From positions 212,380 to 276,379 of the forward strand of contig SCFE01000107.1 in NCBI GenBank assembly GCA_004352715.1: a stretch of DNA of 64,000 bases. The letters are read 5' to 3'. Below, piece after piece: positions 35,801 through 46,958 of the stretch (the stretch's first letter is position 1; each line of letters opens with the position of its first letter). A model generated the notes under the pieces. That model was given only the letters and a program-made list of their open reading frames with translations. It was not told where the DNA came from and did not search any database. This DNA is from Hofstenia miamia (lineage: Eukaryota > Xenacoelomorpha > Acoela). A program made the position numbers and the translations under genes.

Positions 35801-36410
35801 CAATTGAAAGTGGAATGCGAAAAATAAAAGGTCTGAAAACAACAGTTTGCACAATGCAGTCTTTTGAATTTGTGAATCGTATAAACAAGTTTGTGAACTG
35901 TAAATCAATCGAAAAATAAATATTGTACACCGTGAACTAAAAAATTATCTTTAAGTAAGAATTTTTGAAAACTACAGCTATCTTCACCAGAGCTGCAACG
36001 ATGTATCTACAGAGAAAAACAGAGTTGAGAATAACGTATTCTCCCATGGAACTTAGAATCTATGATTAGGTAAACCATATTTATGTGAATAATTTGAATC
36101 ATGAATTTCAAATACTTCAGTTTATAATTTCACCAACAAACGTGACAATATCTCACAGTTTACAAATTCCCTAATAGGCGTGAATAGAATTGTTTAGAAA
36201 TGTGAGCAAATGGTTTGTGTTTGTAAAAGGCCACCAGAATCTAACTGTAGGCTAACTTCATGCAAATGTCAAAATTTACACATAGACAATATTTCCCTCT
36301 GGCATAATCCAAAAAACTGTTGAAACCTCATATTGAACAATGATTCCAATAGAAATTCATTCGCTGAAAGATTACTTTAACTTAGCCAATGAGGAAATTC
36401 TCTCATTAGA
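35801..36410. other. Intergenic upstream of the GPCR
   Basis: Nothing recognised except cagagctgcaacg near 35991, which resembles a single hAT terminus without a partner. Confidence 0.4.
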
Positions 36411-36413
36411 TTC

Positions 36414-36422
36414 CTTTAAATA
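36414..36422 (+). promoter_or_regulatory. Possible TATA-like element of the GPCR gene
   Basis: tttaaata about 35 bp before the start codon. In this AT-rich sequence such a match is weak evidence. Confidence 0.2.
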
Positions 36423-36456
36423 GGAGAGCAAGAAGTAAAAAGGCATTTTTAACAAA

Positions 36457-37413
36457 ATGAACGAGAGCGATTTCAAATCTGGGTATCCCGGTAGTTACTA
36501 TCATAACTACTTTGTTTTATCTCAAATAACTGGCATTGGGTTAATAGGCATTACAAGTAACATCATAATCATTGCAACAATCTATTTCAAGCCATTTATT
36601 AAAAACGAGTCATCTATGCTTTATGTATTCTATTTAACTTTTGCTGATTTACTCACTTGTGTTGATTATGTGCTAGTGAATCTTCCTTTCTGCATGTTTT
36701 ATGAAGAGTGGCTTATAAACAAAATCCCAATGATTTGTAATGTCAGTGGAATGATAATGCAGTTCCATTTATTCAATTCTACATACATGGTTCTCTGCAT
36801 TACAATTGATCGAATGATAAACGTCTTCACCATACAACTTGCTAGAGTTGTAAACAAAAAATACATATCACATGTTGTATGTTGTTCAATATTTACTTTG
36901 TCAGCATCAGCCTCCATTCTCTTCTATGAAGACATTGGGAACAGATCTGGCATTGTTGTTTGGCAAGGAGAACCTTACTTAACAAAGTACTGCTATAAAT
37001 TAGATAGTTCATTGTTATCCTTCATTAACATCTATTTCGTCTATACTGTTCCATTGGTCATAATCACATTCGGAAATTTGGCAATCATACTTTTCTTACG
37101 CTATCGAGCTTACATTCTGAAAAAGAAATTCTCGAAGGGACTGAAAAAAGAGGATTTGCGGGTAACTGTTACCTTAGTGACAATTTGTGTTGTAATGGTG
37201 TCCTTGTACTTGCCCTCTTATATTTTTGAAGCCCTCGTGTACGCTTGGTCAAAGGAAAAGCAAGATAAATTTTGGGAAAGTTCTGTCAATAATTTTCTGT
37301 TTTTCACCTCACTAGCAATTTCACAGTTAAATTCAACAGTCAATTTTTTCATTTATTTTTGCACAAACAGAAAATTTCGAAATTCATTTTTCTATTTATT
37401 TACTAAAAAATAA
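36457..37413 (+). CDS. Rhodopsin-like GPCR, intronless, 318 residues
   Basis: Complete seven-helix receptor in one exon. N-terminus with an Asn-Glu-Ser glycosylation site; TM1 about 19-43 (GITSN, N35), TM2 54-78 (LTFADLL, D64), TM3 94-118 starting at C94 and ending in DRM (118-120) instead of DRY, TM4 137-157, extracellular Cys179 to pair with C94, TM5 189-214 (P199), TM6 234-258 with P253 but Tyr rather than Trp at the toggle position, TM7 279-303 with LNSTVNFFIY in place of NPxxY. The sequence FCTNRKFR follows TM7. The altered TM7 motif resembles invertebrate peptide-type receptors (FMRFamide/DMSR-like), but the ligand cannot be called. Expected at the cell surface, coupled to G proteins. 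The start is the first ATG after in-frame stops. AATAAA about 350 bp downstream (near 37767). Confidence 0.88.
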   Translation: MNESDFKSGYPGSYYHNYFVLSQITGIGLIGITSNIIIIATIYFKPFIKNESSMLYVFYLTFADLLTCVDYVLVNLPFCMFYEEWLINKIPMICNVSGMIMQFHLFNSTYMVLCITIDRMINVFTIQLARVVNKKYISHVVCCSIFTLSASASILFYEDIGNRSGIVVWQGEPYLTKYCYKLDSSLLSFINIYFVYTVPLVIITFGNLAIILFLRYRAYILKKKFSKGLKKEDLRVTVTLVTICVVMVSLYLPSYIFEALVYAWSKEKQDKFWESSVNNFLFFTSLAISQLNSTVNFFIYFCTNRKFRNSFFYLFTKK

Positions 37414-39103
37414 CATGAGCAAACATCTTTATTTCTAAGGCGAAATTAGTGCAAGGCAATTTCAATCATAATAATATGAAGTTCATTATCATATGTGTTT
37501 TGATGTACTCTTTTGCTATTTAACCATTGGCATCAGCAATTGTATATCATAAAATAGACTAATTTTTCTATTTCATATATTGAAAATGGTTACAATAAAA
37601 TACTAATACGCAATCGGTATGCTCACAGAATGAGTATTCAAAAAAATTATACCGGTATTTTGTAGAATATAAATGTTTGTGAATTTTCAGGTCATTTAAA
37701 CCTGTGATTTTGTTCATTCTATTGTCCGTTTTTGGGTCTGAATTTTTTATGGAAAACATCTAATCTAAATAAATTTGCGAAATATAGCCAGAAATTTGTG
37801 GTTTATAATTACACTAGTTTATTTCCCTAATTAAGAAATTGTGCAAAGTTATTTTAAACCAACATTTTTCTGGAATTGTAAATTTATTTGAGACTTTTTG
37901 TTGAAAAATGCTGCAGATATTTGTACAAACGATGTATTTGAAGTCAATTTTTTAGTATTAAATTTTGGATTTCTTTTGAAAAATGTAAAGTAATCTATTA
38001 AAAAGTTATCGTTAAATATCTTCATTGTAAAAGTATATAAACATTTGCATAATTTATTGAGAAAATAAATTTTTTGTCTTATGAATTATTTTTTCTAACA
38101 CATAGTGCACCGGTATTTAGATATTAATTATTCTTTTTAACTCATTTCCATTTAGATTAGTGTCTAGAAACGAGGGCCTAAAAGTAATGTATAGAAGTAA
38201 AATGATAGCATAATAGAAAATAGCATAGAACTACATATTCGATTGAGATGGTTTCGTTTAATGTAATATTTCACTCTAACTTAGATAAAGAAAATTAACA
38301 TTTTTTATATATTATATTTTGTTTTTTAGATTCAATAGTTCTAATCTGTGAATAATGCTTTTATTAAGAATTAACCAACTACGAAAATTGGTTAATGCCA
38401 CATTCATTCTGATTTTTTTCGACTTTCCAAAGTTCCTATTTAATCAGTTTCAGTTCTTCAACTCACAATATTTTTGCCCTAAGTCAATGGAAATTTACAC
38501 AGGTGTTAGTAGGTATAAGTATATTTACAATGAAATAATGATATTAGTGTATTTAATGATCGAGTGATGACACTCTTACGTATATAACCTGATATACACA
38601 TATGCTCTAGCTGGCATATCTCAAAACATATCCAAGCAATTCTTTGAATTTCAATTAAATATATATCACAAGTTGTGGATTGAATTTGTTCGATGTCAAC
38701 TTTGCAAAACATTCAATGGCTGTTTAGATTGTCAAATAATTCCTATTCAAATGTAAACTCACTTTTCATTAACACGTTGGCCACACAAATTATTTTGATG
38801 CACTGCATAGCTAAATTTTGTATTTTATTACAATTATCATTAACATAAATTTTTAATGGCCTTGGTCCATGACCTTGAGGAAAGCATAAATTGGCTGTGG
38901 CATGGTGGTATGAATTAATGTAATCAATTTCAATTCTTTGTTTTCGGTGCGCAAGAAATCTCGAAATTAAATAGGTGACTGCTTTGCTAAGGATTGAAAT
39001 TAAAAAAAATCTGAATGCGATTCGATCAGTGGAAATGCTCACTCCGAATTGAAATATGCGCTTGATATTCGGCTATACCTTTAAGAATAATCATTAGCTT
39101 AAA

Positions 39104-39134
<31 letters not shown>

Positions 39135-42100
39135 TNNNNNNNNNNNNNNNNNNNNNNNNNNNNNNNNNNNNNNNNNNNNNNNNNNNNNNNNNNNNNNNNN
39201 NNNNNNNNNNNNNNNNNNNNNNNNNNNNNNNNNNNNNNNNNNNNNNNNNNNNNNNNNNNNNNNNNTATATATATATATATATATATATGTATTCGCAATT
39301 TATGTATTTGCGTATAAAATTTTAAACAATAAATGACTTTTCTAAAAAATTCGTTAATCAACATATTCAATAAAAATTATTAGCAAGGCTATATTTTCAA
39401 AAATATTGAATGGCCAGCTTAAAGTTTTAAATATTATCTTTTGTGTATATTCTAATAATGAATGGTTTCTATAAATAACCTAAACTATCTGAACTAAAGA
39501 ACATATATTTATATTTACTCTTTAAAGTAATCGTGAATCATCAATATCTGTCCTAACAGCCATTTTACATCTAAATTTGTGCAGAGCTAGCCTTAACGGG
39601 GCTTGGAAAGTATATTTACAGACAGCAAAATAACTTCGTTTAGATGTAGTTACCATGTCCTTTAAATGTCTATCATATCTGAAAATAAACCATGGGAAGA
39701 ATTTGAAAATTTGCAAAAATTGGATTTTTCATTGAAAATTAGTTAGCACTTCCTAGTTCAGGTACAAGAAATATTTTTCCAGAAGAGTTGAACATTACAT
39801 GGGAGCTCATACACCCATAGATATTTCCATATCCAATTAGGGTTCAGGAAAGGTTAAATGTGCCTAGCATTGAAATATTTTTGTTTGAATTCGAATAAAT
39901 ACCAAAAAGTGTTTGAAAAATGACAAAATCATTAAATATTGTGTATTCTATTGTTAAGTAAAAACACAATGAATACGACTAATAACATGTTTACACATTA
40001 GTAAAATATTATGTGATAAATATGTTTAATGAGATTCACCTCCCCAGTCTTTGGTATTGAACTGGCCAGACTAATGAAATGCAAAAAATTTCAAAATTTG
40101 GGCTTTTAGATTTTGTGAGTGATGGTACTAAAGCCGATGCTACATGATGGCATTGGTCAGAGAGCAAAACACTTAAGCTAAATGCTCTTAATGTATCATC
40201 AGTTCCCAAACAAGAAAAATGCGTGCTCAGGGACAAATGCCACAAAGTTCTCCGTGTAACAGCTTGCACTGAGCATTTTAAATGGTTCCTCACTGCCACA
40301 ATGAATTTAGACTTTTAATTAGCCAAGTTGAAGCACATTACAAATAATCAGATACCTGAGATGCCAAATAATTGAGATGCAAAACTCGTGTAAATCTACG
40401 ACATATGCCAAGTTTTTTTAATTTTCCAGTAAAATACTTGTTATAATTTTACTAAGGCAAATCCTTAGAGATTGTTGTTTTAAAAATGTTATAGGGGTGG
40501 TAAAAAAATTAATGCTTGAAAATTATATGCACCAAAATACCTCCAATGTGGGTGTTTTCGAAAATCAGATTTTTAAAACTTTGAAACAAACTGTAATTCA
40601 TTGTTCATCAGAAAATTCACTACTGTATTTAGAATGGCTGCAAATGCAGTTAATATATTTTAATATTCAACAACAATAAAACATGATGCATGGTATTCAA
40701 GTGGCAAAGATCGTTAGGAATATTTTGTAAAATATCCACACATTTATAATGTATTACTCAACATAACGAAAAACTGATTAAAATATTGTCCTATTCAACA
40801 AATATAACATGAGTCATTTTATCTATGAGCCAAAAATTTTGTAGATGGTCTAAGACAAGTATGGATTTAAAATGTATAACTTGAAACAAAAAGAAATAAG
40901 ATGTACAAAAAACCATCAATTATTGGTTGAAAATTGAAAATTAATTACACTTTGGTTAATATAATAGCTTAAGCCTGGAACAGCTATCATTATTGATTGA
41001 AAATATGGAGCTAAGTGCATAATCAGTTCATAAAAGGATCAAAGCCTTGTACAAGTTGATTGTTGGCTAAAATAGGAAACTAAATACGTGTTTGGTTAGT
41101 ATTCATACGTAGGAAAAGAAAAATATTTAAACATGGTAAAATATTACAAAAGGACAAGAGTGATGAAAGCAAAATCAATAAATTCAAATTTTAAAATAAT
41201 GTTTTTTTATGTAGAGTAAATGCATTTGAGATGGAAATCATTACAAAGTATCAGTTTTTCCATGGTTAATGCCTTAGCCTTAGCCTAAGTATTTTTCTCC
41301 ATTTCAAGTGGATTATTGTTGACGAAACTTGGTTTTGGACCTTATTTATGATTGGCTTAATATATTAATGTATGAATGAAGGCATTATTCAAATTACTCT
41401 CCTCAATGTTGTAGATGCAATGTAATCAAATTTTCCTTCAATACAAACAAACTTGATTCCACCAAAAAAATTATTTGCTGTAAGCATGGGAATGTTGATG
41501 TAACATCTCAAGAAATTTGAATCATTTTAATTGCACACCACTAAGTGGAAGAAAACTAAATTGATTTGCTTCAAAATTAGTGTCGTGCGACAATTCCATT
41601 TGCAAGTTCATTACATGCTTTACAACAAAGTGAAATAGCGCGATTTAAACAAGAAGGCTTAGTCAGCAATAAATCATTATAGATGGTTTTATAGATTAAT
41701 AGGTTTTGGTGTAAAACGTGTTTGAAATAGACACTTTCAATTTTTCTATTGAAAAATCAAAGTCGGGAATAAAATTTTTAAAAATCCTTGCAAGTTCTTT
41801 AAGACATCAACAACATATTATGCAATAGTGAAATGTCAGACAAAACCTTCCTGACAGGGATTGATCGTAGAGGGTTTTCTAGATGATAAAGAAACGTCAG
41901 AATTTATTATTTCATACGCGCGAAATCGAAAATAATATTTCTCAGATTATTAAATTAACCTAATTTCTTCCTATGAAATCCATTGATCAATTCTATGTAA
42001 TGGATATCTTCCAATTAAACCCAATGATTGTGGTTCTGCATAGAGGTATATGTCATGGGTAGATCAACATTTTGTGTTCTGTATATACAAATGCTACAGA

Positions 42101-42555
42101 TAAGCAATATTAATATTAAATTAATCTCCCTCAACTTGAGTTAGCATTTTGTGAAAATTAAATTCACTATAACATACAAACATGGTTTATCCTATGAAAA
42201 ATATCAATTAGAACTTTTGAAGTTTTATGTGAATTTTTACTAAGAAATATCATTATTTATCATTTGCAATACTAATAGTTCAGAATTGAATGAGTAACTC
42301 AAACACATACATGTATTGGTTATACATTGCTGCACACAAAATAAGAATGAGGCAAACAAAAATGACTGTATGTTTTCATGATATAAATAAAAAAATTAGG
42401 TTAGGTTAGGTCTAAGCATCTCTTCATCAGTAGTCAAGTTCTGGTACTTTATGTTTCTCAATGTGTTTTTGTTATTTAATACCACTGGATAATATTTGCG
42501 CCTAGATTAAATTTTATATAAATATCTTCATCAGGGAAAAAATTGCACCATTTTT
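37414..42555. other. Intergenic, no gene recognised
   Basis: AT-rich, with (TA)n at 39113-39288 broken by a 130-base gap (39136-39265) and three TTAGG-like units (ttaggttaggttagg) near 42397, too few to call telomeric. Minus-strand open stretches at 38743-39042 and 40036-40299 show no domain. Confidence 0.5.
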
Positions 42556-42563
42556 GGGCAGGC

Positions 42564-43373
42564 CAGAGTTGTAGCTTGACCATTTTCTGAACAGGACGGG
42601 CTTGGTTCATAAGACTGAAAGTGAAAGAGGCTGGATCTGAAATTTCTTCACAATAGGCCTAGAAATTTTCAAATAGTATGAACATATATATATATATATA
42701 TATAAATTCTTTATCTTACACTACAACATCTTATCAACTATTATATTCAATTGACTAATTTTGTATCAAAAAGCAAATAGATGGTGATAAGAATTGCAAC
42801 TAAATCAAAAATTGTCTTAGTAATTAGCCAGCGCAAATCAATTGAATGTACACACTGCATATGACCCAGTATAAACTTTAAATTTCCTAGACAATACACT
42901 GCGTTTTATTAGCCTGTTTGTGAGTTTCAATGATTTTAGGAATATACAATATGCAAGAACAAATCATTTGCAGACCCTCCAACAAACCTATTGTTTTGGA
43001 AAACCAATGCAAAGGTGTATATGAAGCATTCAATGGCACGCAGGAAGCAAACTTTTTTTGTACTCAGATTATAACAGCATAAAGTGTGTGAATTTTCTAG
43101 TAGTGGACACATCCTTACTTCAAGATGATAGCCTTTGTAACCATCACAAATGAACTCAATTGGATTGTTAAAAAGTGCAAATTTGTTTTCATTCTATTAT
43201 TTTCAACTACATGATTAATTTTTTTAATTTGCAAAAAATCTTTTACTGGTTTTGGATATGACGAGCCCAGGTCTGAATTTTTGCAAATTGCAATGGACTG
43301 GGTTTGACTGGGATAGCCTTGGATTAATGCTTAAATGGCCTGGACTTGAAATCATGGCCCAGTTACAACTCTG
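42564..43373. mobile_element. Non-autonomous hAT-like element, about 810 bp
   Basis: Left end CAGAGTTGTAGC; right end, reverse-complemented, CAGAGTTGTAAC, 11 of 12 matching. Flanks gggcaggc (42556-42563) and cagcaggc (43374-43381) agree at 6 of 8, a plausible aged target duplication. GC-rich subterminal regions contain repeated ggcctgg/gcccagg-type motifs. No transposase. Confidence 0.65.
42684..42704. repeat. (TA)n microsatellite
   Basis: Short TA run inside the hAT-like element. Confidence 0.9.
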
Positions 43374-43716
43374 CAGCAGGCCATCTCCAACCATCACCAA
43401 ATCGATCTATTGACATTATAGGAGCCCCATTATCTTCTACTGATACAATTTTACCCATACCCATTCCATCTTCATATAAAAAATAAAAATTTTTTTTCAC
43501 TGTAATAAAAACTTCATGATCCACTACTTTCTGTAACTTATGTGTCACAACAGTCTTGAAACCATAATTCAGATAAGTTTTTTACTTTTCCACAAATTTT
43601 CCACATTAAATTCATCACATACTGCATGAATGTAGTAGGCCATGTCAGAGACTACTTAGAGGACTTTTCTAAATGTAATTTTTAATTTTCAATCGAATGC
43701 ACTATATGTTAAGTTT

Positions 43717-44375
43717 TTGAATAATTTGCAATTTCATAGCTTGTTCTATCAACATTAAAGCAATAATGTATCTGTTTTACACATTCAGCCTGAACCCGGC
43801 CTTCCGATATTGATTTGAAAGAAAAATATGATAATTGTATCATAATATATTGAATAATTCGTGATTCCACATTATTTCTACATACATTCTATGTTATCCT
43901 GACATCTTGGCCCCAACCCACAAACTTTGGCAAATACAAAATTTATAGATTTTCTAAACCTTTTCAGATATAAAATCGTATTACAATGCCATTTGACCTA
44001 CTTTCAAAACTATGCAATTAGCAAATTTTTGAATAATTAATGATTTTTTATCATTTCCTAACCACATTCTAAGATATCCTGGCACCCCAGGACCAATCCA
44101 AACAATGGCCAATACAGAATTTATATGATTCTAAAAGTTTTCAGATATAAAACCATATTAGAAAGCTATTCCGCCCAGTTTCAAATCAATTTCATAAGCA
44201 GTTTTTGAATAATTTCCAATTTCATAGTTGTTCTACCCACATTCAACAATAATCTATCTGCATAACATATTCAGCCTTAACCCGGCATTCCAATATTCAT
44301 TTGAAAGAAAAATCTCATAATTGTATCATAATATATTGAATAATTGGTGATTTTACATTTGTCACTATTTGACAA
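43717..44375. repeat. Satellite-like tandem array, about 485-bp period
   Basis: Segments beginning gaataatt recur near 43719, 43852, 44032, 44205 and 44337. The first and fourth, and the second and fifth, are close copies, giving a period of about 485 bp made of diverged sub-units of about 130-180 bp. Shared phrases include ttgaaagaaaaat and attgtatcataatatattg. A (TA)n run and a 1-kb gap follow. Confidence 0.75.
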
Positions 44376-44415
44376 AATAAGATACATGTGTATATATATA
44401 TATATATATATATAA

Positions 44416-45415
44416 NNNNNNNNNNNNNNNNNNNNNNNNNNNNNNNNNNNNNNNNNNNNNNNNNNNNNNNNNNNNNNNNNNNNNNNNNNNNNNNNNNNNN
44501 NNNNNNNNNNNNNNNNNNNNNNNNNNNNNNNNNNNNNNNNNNNNNNNNNNNNNNNNNNNNNNNNNNNNNNNNNNNNNNNNNNNNNNNNNNNNNNNNNNNN
44601 NNNNNNNNNNNNNNNNNNNNNNNNNNNNNNNNNNNNNNNNNNNNNNNNNNNNNNNNNNNNNNNNNNNNNNNNNNNNNNNNNNNNNNNNNNNNNNNNNNNN
44701 NNNNNNNNNNNNNNNNNNNNNNNNNNNNNNNNNNNNNNNNNNNNNNNNNNNNNNNNNNNNNNNNNNNNNNNNNNNNNNNNNNNNNNNNNNNNNNNNNNNN
44801 NNNNNNNNNNNNNNNNNNNNNNNNNNNNNNNNNNNNNNNNNNNNNNNNNNNNNNNNNNNNNNNNNNNNNNNNNNNNNNNNNNNNNNNNNNNNNNNNNNNN
44901 NNNNNNNNNNNNNNNNNNNNNNNNNNNNNNNNNNNNNNNNNNNNNNNNNNNNNNNNNNNNNNNNNNNNNNNNNNNNNNNNNNNNNNNNNNNNNNNNNNNN
45001 NNNNNNNNNNNNNNNNNNNNNNNNNNNNNNNNNNNNNNNNNNNNNNNNNNNNNNNNNNNNNNNNNNNNNNNNNNNNNNNNNNNNNNNNNNNNNNNNNNNN
45101 NNNNNNNNNNNNNNNNNNNNNNNNNNNNNNNNNNNNNNNNNNNNNNNNNNNNNNNNNNNNNNNNNNNNNNNNNNNNNNNNNNNNNNNNNNNNNNNNNNNN
45201 NNNNNNNNNNNNNNNNNNNNNNNNNNNNNNNNNNNNNNNNNNNNNNNNNNNNNNNNNNNNNNNNNNNNNNNNNNNNNNNNNNNNNNNNNNNNNNNNNNNN
45301 NNNNNNNNNNNNNNNNNNNNNNNNNNNNNNNNNNNNNNNNNNNNNNNNNNNNNNNNNNNNNNNNNNNNNNNNNNNNNNNNNNNNNNNNNNNNNNNNNNNN
45401 NNNNNNNNNNNNNNN
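44416..45415. other. Assembly gap, 1000 N
   Basis: Placeholder gap entered from a (TA)n run after a satellite-like array. Confidence 0.99.
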
Positions 45416-45429
45416 TAGTTAAAAATTTT

Positions 45430-45727
45430 TTGCTGTTACAAAACACCAATATATGGGTAATTTTACAAAACACCAGTATATGTGAAATCAATGAAAAATC
45501 TCCATTTGGAAATTTTTGAAAAAAAAAATTTCAAAATGTATTGAAACCTCATATTTACATGCCATTAAGACGATCACTAACTTTTTTTGAAAAAAAATAT
45601 ACCTGAGGTACCGTACCTGAAAATGGTGCTTTGTAACATACAAAATTCACATTTCTGGTGTTTTGTAATCGCAATTTCGCATTAGTATGTTACAAATCAC
45701 CAATATATATGTATATATATATATATA
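45430..45727. repeat. Small inverted and direct repeat cluster
   Basis: ttacaaaacacca appears at about 45438 and 45463 in direct orientation and its reverse complement at about 45657; a diverged copy lies near 45690. It ends in a (TA)n run. Probably a foldback or MITE fragment. Confidence 0.55.
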
Positions 45728-46930
45728 CTCAAACATAATTCGTATTGCCTGTGATATACATCTTGAAGAATAATTTCTGTTTAATTTAGTAGTTCAATTT
45801 ATATTATTAATTATTAAAGAGTATTGAACAGCAGTTATGACTTAAGGAAAAAATAGTAACGGACTTATCCTATAAAATCTTAATTTACTCTAAATATATG
45901 ACAATTAATAGTTAGCCTCCACTTTTTCATGATTTTTATGCGAAATATTTAATAAGGGCAATTGAAGAAAAATCCAATAATTTGCATCTTACTCATTATT
46001 AAAAATAATTATAGTGAAAATATGCAAGATTGCAATGCTTAATCCAATACCACATATTCTCAATACCAGTTCAATCGATGCATTTTTCTTTTTGCAGGTA
46101 TACATTCCAAATAGAGTTGCGGGTGACATCCTCGAAGCATATCATTTCCAATAGCATTGATGAATTGCGGTATTGGTTAATGCTAATCATATTAACCAAT
46201 ATCTCAATGAAATACAAAGCTTTTTTTGTTTCCTATACATTCTTCGTTAAATTATTCGCGCTGTATATCTCGTATATTTTGATGCATTGAAAAGATTATT
46301 TTACGCGTAAATGAATTCAATTCGTATTAATTAGTTCATAATGAAAGTCTACCATAGAATTCGTAAATTCATTTAGTAGGGTGAAAGAAAATCAAATTCT
46401 GACATTTTAACCCAAATTTCCCTTAGGTTACCATTTAACCAATTCCAATTGCTTTTACAATTATGCACAAAGAAAATGACTCTTGAGTAACACGAGACGA
46501 TGAAACATGCGTTTGTAAGGAATATATTTGGTCTTAAAATGATTTTGCTATTTCAAAAATTATGTGCATCATGCGTTTTGATATTGAAAACTAAGTGTAG
46601 ATATATCCACAGGCGAGGTTTTCGTTGCTGCAGGATATTGTGAAGTAATAATTTCAAATATTTATAGTCAATATTAACATTTAATTAATCTTCGCCCTGT
46701 GGAAATGACTTAATGCATAGTATTATCAATTGTAAACAGTGTATTAAAGTTGTGTAAGATGCTTAGTCGGTTGAATTTAATATTTGAAACACTGCATGAC
46801 GTCAATTGTTAGAAATATTGTCGCTAGCCAAATTTTGTTTAGTGCAGTGTGAAAGCATACTTTCTACTCACATGTAATTCATTATGCATAACAGGTTAAT
46901 TGGTTATCTTAAACAGTTGACGTAACAATA
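45728..46930. other. Intergenic upstream of stomatin
   Basis: No firm gene. A weak exon-like piece at about 46098-46155 (after tttttgcag, reading VYIPNRVAGDILEAYHFQ then stop) cannot be tied to a gene. Confidence 0.35.
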
Positions 46931-46936
46931 TTTTAG
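46931..46936 (+). promoter_or_regulatory. Acceptor-like site just before the stomatin start
   Basis: ttttag followed 22 bp later by the ATG. It could be the end of a 5'-UTR intron or a trans-splice acceptor; the sequence alone does not decide. Confidence 0.25.
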
Positions 46937-46958
46937 AGTTGCTTCGTCATATAGTGAA

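Noticed and set aside
38743-40299. Minus-strand ORFs of 87-99 codons
   Set aside because: No motif, no splice context, and composition like the surrounding AT-rich DNA.
42397-42412. TTAGG-like repeats suggesting telomere
   Set aside because: Only three units, embedded in ordinary intergenic DNA.
46098-46155. Possible terminal exon reading VYIPNRVAGDILEAYHFQ
   Set aside because: Has an acceptor-like start but no partner exon or recognisable family.
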